Source: Sulfuricurvum sp. (GTDB lineage: Bacteria > Campylobacterota > Campylobacteria > Campylobacterales > Sulfurimonadaceae). From it: a stretch of DNA of 64,000 nucleotides. Numbering within the stretch: position 1 is the first letter of the stretch; every line of letters begins with the position of its first letter. The translations under genes were made by a program, and so were the position numbers. The notes beneath the pieces are model-generated. The model was not told where the DNA came from, searched no databases, and worked only from the letters and a program-made list of their open reading frames with translations. The stretch spans positions 292,627 to 356,626 of the forward strand of contig JAUYRN010000027.1 in NCBI GenBank assembly GCA_030696775.1. The letters are read 5' to 3'. Positions 27,919 through 35,387 of the stretch are shown here, piece by piece.

Positions 27919-29425
27919 TTTGTAATCCTTTAAATTCTCGAATCAATACCATCTGCCGTTTCGCCACATAATCGATCATATTTTTTTGAGCTTGTCCGTG
28001 TAACTCATACGTGCAAACCAACTCATAATAATGTTCCTTTTCATCAATTCGATAAACCTCCGCCTTGGTATTAATCATCATCGGTCTAAGCGAAGTCGAT
28101 AAAACGAGATCAAGGACGACACTCTTTTTTAACACAAACCCGGGGGGAAGCGCAGTGAGTTTAAATCGAATTCCTTTAAGCGAAATATCGAGAACCACAA
28201 TATCCTTTTCAAGCATTCGCTCTTCGTAAAACACAGTAAGCCTAACATCTTGATCCGGGACAACACGAATCGCTTGACGACGGGTAGGAGAGTTTTCTAC
28301 CATTTTGTAATGGGTAAAAGTAACACTTTGCGGCTCAAAATCAATCCTCTTAATAGCAGTGCAGTGTATCGCCATCGGAAACAATTCAGACGTGAGATAG
28401 AAATCCTCTTCATTCTGTATTCCTTTGAGCTGAACGTAAGACGTTTTAAGAACAATCTCTCTTTTTTCGACTTTTACTACAATGCCATCATTCGTAATGC
28501 TAAGCCCTTTATAGAGATTATGAACGCGAATTTTTGCTCCGCTGCGCATCGCCATTTCCAATAAGCCCCGAACCGTTTTTTCATCTTTGGCAAGACGCTC
28601 ACGTTCTACCTTACTGCTGTCATAAAGACTCAAAAGATGAAGTTCGCTTACATCATTCAGTGAGAGGACTCCATATCCCTCTTTTTCAGGAATAGTCTGA
28701 TAAGAAAGAATAAAATGATGCCAGTTATCCTCACAATCAGCGATTTTAACATTGAACAGTTTCCCTGGATTATGGGCGATATGTTCAAACCACTCTGTCT
28801 CATCATTATCATACAAAAATCCATTATGTTCAAGCAGCAGTTCACCGAACGATGCAAAACGGTTTCGAAATACTTCAATACTCGATACTCCAAAAAAATC
28901 AAGACATGGCTGGTTTGCCATTACTACATTGTGAGCATGCAAAAGTAAAAGCTGATTATTTTGATGGTTGAAAACCGTATGAAGATTGCTGGTAAAGATA
29001 CGCCGGTGAAATTCATCTTTTAGCATTTTAGAACATCGAGTCAATGTTTCAATAAGATGTTCAATCTTAAGCGGTTTAACCAGAACATCAAAAATACCGA
29101 TTCGAAGTGCCCGATGAAGCACATCTAAATTATCATGACCGGTAGTCATAATTATTTTAGCGTCAGGATTGATCTTTAAAATAGCTTCAGCCATTACCAG
29201 ACCATCCATTCTTGGCATAGCAAAATCAGTAATAACAATATCCGGACGATGATTTGTAAAAAGCGTTAACCCCTCCTCACCATCGTGTGCTGAGTAAACG
29301 TTATCCACTATTTTTTTAAATAATGCAGTTGCCTGAGTATTAAGCCCTATATTGTCTTCCACATAAAGTAAAGCATAAGATTGTAGTAACACCTTTAACT
29401 GCTTTAGTGTACTTGACTCGACCAT
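27908..29425 (-). CDS. Response regulator with PAS-like and PilZ domains
   Basis: About 505 residues from ATG 29425, chosen because GAGAGAGGG lies five bases upstream; in-frame GTG 29524 and ATG 29518 would extend it by 31-33 residues. The receiver domain follows the start (LLYVEDN, phospho-Asp in VITDFAMPRMDG, Lys in VLVKPL). A divergent PAS-like domain occupies the middle. A C-terminal PilZ domain has the c-di-GMP-binding pairs: R-R...R in TRRQAIRV and D-x-S-x-x-G in DISLKGIRF. It thus combines phosphorylation input with c-di-GMP binding. It is divergent from the LOV regulator gene and overlaps the diiron gene. Confidence 0.92.
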   Translation of the reverse strand: MVESSTLKQLKVLLQSYALLYVEDNIGLNTQATALFKKIVDNVYSAHDGEEGLTLFTNHRPDIVITDFAMPRMDGLVMAEAILKINPDAKIIMTTGHDNLDVLHRALRIGIFDVLVKPLKIEHLIETLTRCSKMLKDEFHRRIFTSNLHTVFNHQNNQLLLLHAHNVVMANQPCLDFFGVSSIEVFRNRFASFGELLLEHNGFLYDNDETEWFEHIAHNPGKLFNVKIADCEDNWHHFILSYQTIPEKEGYGVLSLNDVSELHLLSLYDSSKVERERLAKDEKTVRGLLEMAMRSGAKIRVHNLYKGLSITNDGIVVKVEKREIVLKTSYVQLKGIQNEEDFYLTSELFPMAIHCTAIKRIDFEPQSVTFTHYKMVENSPTRRQAIRVVPDQDVRLTVFYEERMLEKDIVVLDISLKGIRFKLTALPPGFVLKKSVVLDLVLSTSLRPMMINTKAEVYRIDEKEHYYELVCTYELHGQAQKNMIDYVAKRQMVLIREFKGLQNEK

Positions 29426-29544
29426 ACAACCCTCTCTCTCGTGATATTGACTAAGAATATCAAAAATTCTCTTAGGTAATGCATTAATTTGCTCTTTTTT
29501 ATTTAAAAGACACTTCATGGGCACTCTTGTACTATAATGAGTGC
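29426..29544. promoter_or_regulatory. 119-base divergent regulatory region between PilZ and LOV genes
   Basis: This is the shared upstream region of the RR-PilZ operon (minus) and the LOV-to-phytochrome run (plus). A plus-strand TATAAT at 29533-29538 ends six bases before the LOV gene's ATG. The region is AT-rich. It is the natural place for the LOV winged-helix protein to bind if it regulates its own locus; no clear inverted repeat was spotted. Confidence 0.5.
29533..29538 (+). promoter_or_regulatory. -10 box directly before the LOV gene (possible leaderless start)
   Basis: TATAAT is followed by six bases and then ATG 29545. A transcript starting at the usual distance would begin at or next to the ATG, so the mRNA may be leaderless. 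No Shine-Dalgarno sequence is present. No good -35 is seen at 17 bases. Confidence 0.5.
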
Positions 29545-30264
29545 ATGCATAATAAATTACTTATTAAATTGTCTGATAATTGCTATTGGAATCCTGATAC
29601 TCGAATCGTTATAGACAATGATAAAGTTATTGTTTTAACCTCAAATTTGACGAGATTACTGAATTATCTTATCAATAATTTTGACAAATCAGTACATAGC
29701 ATTGATATTTTTTTAGATGTGTTTTACGAATATGAAAAAGAGTTCAAGGCCAAAATAATCCGAAATTTGATCAGTGATTTACGAAAAAAAGTACCGTGTC
29801 TACAAATCAATAATTTTTACGGCGGGCTTTACATGCTACGCAAATTTCATGATGACAGCTGTGAATTTCAAAAATATCTTTTGGAGATTTTGGATCAGGC
29901 TAAAAATGGAATAACTATTACCGATCCCAATCTGCCTGACAATCCTCTTATTTACGTAAACCAAGCATTCACCGATTTATTCGGATACACACGCGATGAA
30001 GTCATCCATAAAAATTGCCGTTTTTTACAAGGAGACGACCGTGACCAGTTGGCATTGGATGAAATACGCCGTGCAATTACGGCTAAAACAAACGTCACCG
30101 TTACGTTACGCAACTATAACAAAGAGGGGCAGCTTGTTTATAATGAAATCACTATCAGTCCTATATTTGACAAGGAAACTGGGAAATTACGATACTTTTT
30201 AGGTGTTCAAAAAGACGTCAGCCGTGTCAATCAACTGATGCAGCAAATCAAAAGGATCGTATAA
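29545..30264 (+). CDS. LOV-domain blue-light regulator with N-terminal winged-helix domain
   Basis: A 239-residue protein. Residues about 5-100 follow the OmpR-type winged-helix pattern (VIVLTSNLTRLLNYLINN, the recognition-helix region IIRNLISDLRKKV and the wing NNFYGGLYML). Residues about 112-228 are a LOV domain: NCRFLQG carries the photoactive Cys (Cys158), with VNQAFTDLFGYTRDEV before it and TLRNYNKEG, YFLGVQKDVS after it. All flavin-contact positions of classic LOV domains appear to be kept, except that the usual Gly before x-NCRFLQ is His. No effector other than the winged helix is present. An in-frame TTG at 29527 would extend it by six residues but overlaps the -10 box. The kinase fusion gene follows after three bases. 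Confidence 0.9.
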   Translation: MHNKLLIKLSDNCYWNPDTRIVIDNDKVIVLTSNLTRLLNYLINNFDKSVHSIDIFLDVFYEYEKEFKAKIIRNLISDLRKKVPCLQINNFYGGLYMLRKFHDDSCEFQKYLLEILDQAKNGITITDPNLPDNPLIYVNQAFTDLFGYTRDEVIHKNCRFLQGDDRDQLALDEIRRAITAKTNVTVTLRNYNKEGQLVYNEITISPIFDKETGKLRYFLGVQKDVSRVNQLMQQIKRIV

Positions 30265-30267
30265 ACT

Positions 30268-33200
30268 ATGCCTACTAAAAAAGAATTTAGCATGAATTAT
30301 GAAAATTTAACTCTTGTGGGCTTAGGTGCAAGCGCAGGAGGATTTGAAGCTCTTTTAAAATTTATCCAAAATATCGAACCATCCGACGCGATTACCTACA
30401 TCATTACTCAGCACCTTGATCCAAAACAACCGACGATGCTAGGCTCGCTGCTGCAAAAATACTCCAAACTTCCTATTATCCAAGTGACCAATAAAATGAA
30501 GCCAAAGGGCAATACCATTTATTTCTGTCCGCCAAGTTTTGATCTGGTCCTCGAAGATGGTCATTTTCTCTTAATGACGCCTCCTCTGAAACCCTACCCG
30601 AAACCCTCTGTTAACCGTTTCTTTAAATCACTTGCACTCGAAAAAAAAGAAAAAGCGATTGGAATTATCTTAAGCGGTACGGGAAGCGATGGGGCTGAGG
30701 GAATTGTGGCGATTAAGCAAAACGGGGGAATCGCCCTTGCTCAAAATGAAAATGCCAAATATTTTTCAATGCCCAAAGCCGCAATCGATACGGAAGCGGT
30801 AGACGCAGTACTTCCACCTGATCTTCTCGCTCAGGGGATTATTTATGCCATCGACGATCCTACCTATTTTGACCGTCATTTTGATGTATTGGATAACATT
30901 GATAAAGTTTTCAGCCTCCTCAACCAAAAAGGTGAAGTGGATTTTAGCGATTACAAAGAAGCCACTATCCATCGCCGACTTGAGCGCAGAATCATCGAAA
31001 CCAAATCTGAAAGCGTTGATGAGTATATCACCCTTCTACAACGCTCTCCGGCAGAGATAATGAATCTAAAAAAAGAACTTCTGATAATCGTTACCTCGCT
31101 GTTTCGTGACAAAGAAGCATTTGCTGCATTAGAAGAACACCTAGAAAAAATGCTCGCCGACAAACTTGATAACCACGTACGTATGTGGGTTGCAGGATGT
31201 GCATTTGGAGATGAAGCCTATTCTATCGCCATTGTGATCACTGAACTTCTCAAGAAAATGGGAATGACTAAAAAAGTAACTATTTTTGCAACGGATGTCA
31301 GCGATGAAGCGATCGACGAAGCCCGAAGCAGAAACTTCAGTGAAGACGAAGTGAGTCACATCGATCCGCTGCTGACAAACCTTTATTTTGTAGAAAAAAA
31401 TCATCGATTTACTCCGACGAAAAGCATACGCGACATGATTGTATTTTCGAAGCATGACGTCATCAAAGATCCCCCCTTTTTGAATCTTGATTTTGTCAGC
31501 TGCCGCAATCTGTTGATCTATTTCAACCCTGATTTACAGCAACGGGTTCAGAGTATTTTTTATTATGCTTTACGTTATCAGGGATTGATGTTTTTAGGAT
31601 CTTCCGAGACAATCGGTACATTAACCAATCTTTATTCCATTGTCGATAACAAATACAAAATTTATCGTAAATCCAATGATACCGGAGTAATAGATATCGA
31701 AGGGTTAGCTTATTTTCAGAAAAAAGAGTTCAAACGCGGTACGAAAAAATTGCGCGATGAAGTCAACAGTCTGGATGTCAATGCATCCATCAACAGTGCT
31801 GTCAGTTCTTTTTTTGCGATCAATGGGGTCGTTGTAGATGGCAATGGAACGATTTTGTTTTTCAAGGGAGAAAACAAATACATCTCCAATCCACAGGGGC
31901 TTGTGACGAACGATATTTACAAACAGGTTTCCGATTTTTTACGTTTGGACATGAGGGCGACACTGGGTGAAGTCATCCGAAATGAGCAGGTAGTTGCCTC
32001 TAAAAAAATCAGAGTTTTACCTCTGGGCGATGAACGAAACTATGTTATCATCACCGCATTTCCTCTCGGACATAATAAGCTCTCAGAAAACAGTTTCTTC
32101 ATTACCTTTGATGATATCAATGAAAAAGAGACTTCGTCTATTGCCTCTTATCAGCCCCAAACTGTTGACGGATACGACTTCAATATTCTCGAGAATGAGC
32201 TCTCTGCTCTCAAAGAGCGGCTTCAAATCACGATAGAAGAACTCGAAACTTCTAACGAAGAGCTCCAAAGCACCAATGAAGAGCTCCAAAGCACCAACGA
32301 AGAGTTGCAAAGCACCAATGAAGAGCTAGAGACTTCCAATGAAGAACTTCAAAGTACCAATGAGGAACTGCGCACCGTCAATGACGAGTTCGAACACAAA
32401 AATAATGAACTTGCTTTTGTCAACGAAGCCCTCAACAAAGTGGTAGAAGTCATCAATACCGATGTGTTGATTTTGGATAAAAATCTGGATCTTTTTCTTC
32501 ATACCAAAGGTGTTGAGAAATTTTTTGAAATTGCCAATTCCAATCGAATCAATCTAAGCGAGATTATTATTCATGAGCATTTCCCCATCCCCAATCTTTT
32601 TGACGACATTAAAAACGTTGTTCAAAATACGAATGAAGTGCAATACGATTTGACCATCGATCATCGAATTTACTGGCTGCAAATAAAACGAATCAATCTC
32701 TCCGCTAATGATTATGGCGTCATTATCAGCTTTACCGACAAAACGGATATTATCCGCAATCAAGAGTTGATGTTTCAGCAGTCCAAACTCGCCAGTATGG
32801 GAGAAATGATCGGTAACATTGCCCATCAATGGCGACAGCCGCTCAACACTTTAGCGTTAAATCTTTTTGGAATACAGAAGAAGTTTGAAAACAAGACCAT
32901 TGATGAGGCAATGTTTAATACCTTCGTGGAAGAGTCTCAAAACAACATACAGCACATGTCTTCAACCATTGATGATTTTAGAGATTTTTTCAATCCTAAC
33001 AAATCAAAAAAGCTTTTTTCCCTCTATGAAATCACCCAAAAAACCATTTCTTTTGTCAAAGACACATTTGACAATCATAATATTGTCATCCAAAATGATA
33101 CCCATGAGGACGTACAAATCTATGGATTTGAAAATGAGTTCGCTCAAGTATTGCTCAATATTTTGAATAACTCAAAAGATGCCCTTATTAAAACCGGTAA

Positions 33201-33471
33201 TCCAAATGGGTTAATAGAAATTAGCATACAACGACACGACAATACTGTTCGTATGATCATCACAGATAATGGAAGCGGTGTCCCCTCAGACCTGATTGAT
33301 CGGCTTTTTGAACCTTATTTTACGACAAAAGACAAAAAAGAGGGAACAGGGATAGGATTGTATATGAGTAAAATGATTATTGAAAACAGCATGAACGGAT
33401 CTATTCAGATGGAATCATTGGATCATGGTATGCAAACCACTATTTCACTGCAAGCAGAGCCTAATGCTTAA
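30268..33471 (+). CDS. CheB-CheR-PAS-histidine kinase fusion
   Basis: A 1067-residue fusion. A CheB methylesterase domain (about 14-200) has the triad residues in LGASAGG (Ser22), TQHLDP and SGTGSDGAEG. A CheR methyltransferase domain (about 215-480) has WVAGCAFGDEAYS and FVSCRNLLIYF. A long coiled coil of tandem E-E-L-x-S/T-x-N heptads follows near 655-710, then a PAS-like domain, then a kinase domain with the His in GEMIGNIAHQWRQPLN and ATPase boxes DNGSGV and GTGIGL. There is no CheB receiver domain. Such fusions are known as light or general stress sensors in several phyla. It lies between the LOV gene and the response regulator-cyclase gene, which starts inside its 3' end and is the likely phosphorylation partner. 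Confidence 0.95.
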   Translation: MPTKKEFSMNYENLTLVGLGASAGGFEALLKFIQNIEPSDAITYIITQHLDPKQPTMLGSLLQKYSKLPIIQVTNKMKPKGNTIYFCPPSFDLVLEDGHFLLMTPPLKPYPKPSVNRFFKSLALEKKEKAIGIILSGTGSDGAEGIVAIKQNGGIALAQNENAKYFSMPKAAIDTEAVDAVLPPDLLAQGIIYAIDDPTYFDRHFDVLDNIDKVFSLLNQKGEVDFSDYKEATIHRRLERRIIETKSESVDEYITLLQRSPAEIMNLKKELLIIVTSLFRDKEAFAALEEHLEKMLADKLDNHVRMWVAGCAFGDEAYSIAIVITELLKKMGMTKKVTIFATDVSDEAIDEARSRNFSEDEVSHIDPLLTNLYFVEKNHRFTPTKSIRDMIVFSKHDVIKDPPFLNLDFVSCRNLLIYFNPDLQQRVQSIFYYALRYQGLMFLGSSETIGTLTNLYSIVDNKYKIYRKSNDTGVIDIEGLAYFQKKEFKRGTKKLRDEVNSLDVNASINSAVSSFFAINGVVVDGNGTILFFKGENKYISNPQGLVTNDIYKQVSDFLRLDMRATLGEVIRNEQVVASKKIRVLPLGDERNYVIITAFPLGHNKLSENSFFITFDDINEKETSSIASYQPQTVDGYDFNILENELSALKERLQITIEELETSNEELQSTNEELQSTNEELQSTNEELETSNEELQSTNEELRTVNDEFEHKNNELAFVNEALNKVVEVINTDVLILDKNLDLFLHTKGVEKFFEIANSNRINLSEIIIHEHFPIPNLFDDIKNVVQNTNEVQYDLTIDHRIYWLQIKRINLSANDYGVIISFTDKTDIIRNQELMFQQSKLASMGEMIGNIAHQWRQPLNTLALNLFGIQKKFENKTIDEAMFNTFVEESQNNIQHMSSTIDDFRDFFNPNKSKKLFSLYEITQKTISFVKDTFDNHNIVIQNDTHEDVQIYGFENEFAQVLLNILNNSKDALIKTGNPNGLIEISIQRHDNTVRMIITDNGSGVPSDLIDRLFEPYFTTKDKKEGTGIGLYMSKMIIENSMNGSIQMESLDHGMQTTISLQAEPNA
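32244..32376 (+). repeat. Tandem 21-base repeat coding a heptad coiled coil
   Basis: About six imperfect copies of a 21-base unit (GAAGAGCTCCAAAGCACCAAT-like, each differing at a few third positions) encode consecutive E-E-L-Q-S-T-N heptads in the CheB-CheR-kinase fusion. The repeat may change length by slippage, which would alter the linker by whole heptads without shifting the frame. Confidence 0.85.
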
Positions 33472-34765
33472 AGATTATTCTCTTTTATACGTTGAAGACA
33501 ACTCCGAAACGTCACGTGCTTTTATCGGTGCATTTGCAGAGTATTTTAAAGCCGTATATACGGCTAAAGATGGGGAAGAAGGATTAGCTCTTTTTGAAAA
33601 AAATTCTCCTGATATTGTCTTAACCGATATCCAGATGCCTAAAATAGGAGGATTGGAAATGATCGCACGGATGCGCGAATCCTCACCCAATATTCCCATT
33701 GTCGTTAACTCCGCTTTCAGTGATACCCATCTTCTCCTTAAAGCGATCGCATTACACGTCGATGATTACATTTTAAAACCAACCAATCCGGTACTTCTTC
33801 TGGGTACGTTAAAAAAAATAGCCCATATTTTAACCCTTGAAAAAAAGTTGGATGATTCTCATAAAATGATGCAAACCATTATGGACGAAATCCCTGACCC
33901 TATCCTCTATATCTTGCCAGACTATACCGTAAGCATGATGAACAAAGCCGCAAAAGATCTCAATGGAGAAGATGCGAACGAGACATTCCCTCAGTGTCAT
34001 AAAATTTCGAATCAAACAAGCGGTGCCTGTACAAACGACCATAGAAATTGTCCCTTAGAGCATGTTGCCAACACTAAACAGCCTTCTACTATTCGTCATA
34101 TCCATACCGATATGCAGGGTAAAAAACATCATGTAGACATTCATGCAAAACCTATTTTTGACAGTGATGGAAATATTATCGCCTATCTCGAAATTCGACA
34201 TGATATTAGTGCTTATTTGGACATACAAAATCAATTGATCAATGAAACAAAAAAACTAACCCATATTTCGATGCATGATTCGCTCACTCATCTGCCTAAC
34301 CGTCGTCTTCTAGCCGATCGCATCCGCCATACGATCGAAAAGAAAAATCGTTCAAATGAAATATTTGCACTCTTTTTTATTGACTTGGATCATTTTAAAG
34401 AGATTAACGATTCACTGGGTCATTTGGTGGGTGATCAGCTTTTGGTGCAAGTCGCTAAACGAATACAAAAAGCAATCCGAAAAGGGGACACCATCGCACG
34501 CAATGGAGGCGATGAATTTGTACTCATTGTGGACAATGGCGACTCTGATCAACATTTCATATCGGTTGCCGAAAAAATATTAGAACTTTTTAAAGCGCCC
34601 TTTCTCATCAATCATGAAGAGGTTTTCAGCTCATGCAGTATTGGTATCAGTATTTATCCTAAAGATGGAAAAACAGCGGAGGAGTTACTCCAAAGCTCCG
34701 ATGCAGCTATGTACGGTTCAAAACAAGCCGGCCGTAATCAATTTGCTTTTTACTCTTCCAACTAA
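33464..34765 (+). CDS. Response regulator - Cys-rich PAS - GGDEF diguanylate cyclase
   Basis: A 433-residue protein from ATG 33464, which overlaps the kinase stop by eight bases; a longer frame from 33425 would start deep inside the kinase gene. The receiver domain (1-120) has LLYVEDN and phospho-Asp in VLTDIQMP. A PAS domain (about 130-255) carries a Cys/His cluster: C-H in PQCHKIS, then GACTNDHRNCPLEHV. Similar clusters occur in PAS domains of anaerobes and may bind a metal or respond to redox. The GGDEF domain (about 270-430) is intact (NGGDEF; IDLDHFKEIND). It should make c-di-GMP when phosphorylated, probably by the fusion kinase upstream. Confidence 0.94.
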   Translation: MLKDYSLLYVEDNSETSRAFIGAFAEYFKAVYTAKDGEEGLALFEKNSPDIVLTDIQMPKIGGLEMIARMRESSPNIPIVVNSAFSDTHLLLKAIALHVDDYILKPTNPVLLLGTLKKIAHILTLEKKLDDSHKMMQTIMDEIPDPILYILPDYTVSMMNKAAKDLNGEDANETFPQCHKISNQTSGACTNDHRNCPLEHVANTKQPSTIRHIHTDMQGKKHHVDIHAKPIFDSDGNIIAYLEIRHDISAYLDIQNQLINETKKLTHISMHDSLTHLPNRRLLADRIRHTIEKKNRSNEIFALFFIDLDHFKEINDSLGHLVGDQLLVQVAKRIQKAIRKGDTIARNGGDEFVLIVDNGDSDQHFISVAEKILELFKAPFLINHEEVFSSCSIGISIYPKDGKTAEELLQSSDAAMYGSKQAGRNQFAFYSSN

Positions 34766-34790
34766 ATCTTTCACTATAAAGGAGTTCTAA

Positions 34791-35387
34791 ATGCCCACTG
34801 TTATTACCCATACACTCCGACAACGTCTTAAAGAATTAACGCTCCCTTTTCACACTGAACTTGAAAAAATGCCCGTTGCTGTGACACTTACCGATGGATC
34901 GATTGAAAGAAAAAAATACGCTGACTATTTAACCAAAATTGCGGCCATACATCAGACACTGGAACCTCTTATCGCTGAAATGAGTGAATGGAAGCAATAT
35001 GGAATTGATCCATCACAGCGCCTTCGACTTCCATTGCTACTCGCTGATCTTGAAGCATTGGGAAAAACAAACATCCTGATCGAATCAGCCGTTCTTGATA
35101 CTCCATGGAATTTTGCAACGGCTGTGGGGACAATGTATGTGCTAGAGGGTTCTACCATGGGAGGACAAATACTCTCGCGTAAACTTTCGCATATGCTAGG
35201 AGATGATGGAATCCCCTGTACCCGATATTTTCAAGCGTATGGAGAAAACAGCATGAAACGCTGGGGCGAATTTTGTCAGTTTCTGGATCTCTATGAAGCT
35301 GCCAATCCACATTCTTGTGATCACGTCATTTTGGGGGCATGCGCCATGTTCCTAATGATTATGAGAGATACCCATGAGCTTAGTTGA
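34791..35387 (+). CDS. bphO: Biliverdin-producing heme oxygenase
   Basis: A 198-residue protein of the bacterial heme oxygenase family: the proximal His lies in LPFHTELEK (His21), and the distal-helix signature is YVLEGSTMGGQIL near residues 116-128. It cleaves heme to biliverdin, CO and iron. It overlaps the bacteriophytochrome gene by 14 bases, the typical arrangement in which it supplies the phytochrome chromophore. An AAGGAG site precedes the ATG. Confidence 0.95.
   Translation: MPTVITHTLRQRLKELTLPFHTELEKMPVAVTLTDGSIERKKYADYLTKIAAIHQTLEPLIAEMSEWKQYGIDPSQRLRLPLLLADLEALGKTNILIESAVLDTPWNFATAVGTMYVLEGSTMGGQILSRKLSHMLGDDGIPCTRYFQAYGENSMKRWGEFCQFLDLYEAANPHSCDHVILGACAMFLMIMRDTHELS

Noticed and set aside
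32244..32376. Short regularly spaced repeats that could suggest a CRISPR-like or minisatellite array
   Set aside because: The 21-base units are contiguous, without spacers, and encode in-frame heptads of a coiled coil inside the kinase fusion gene.
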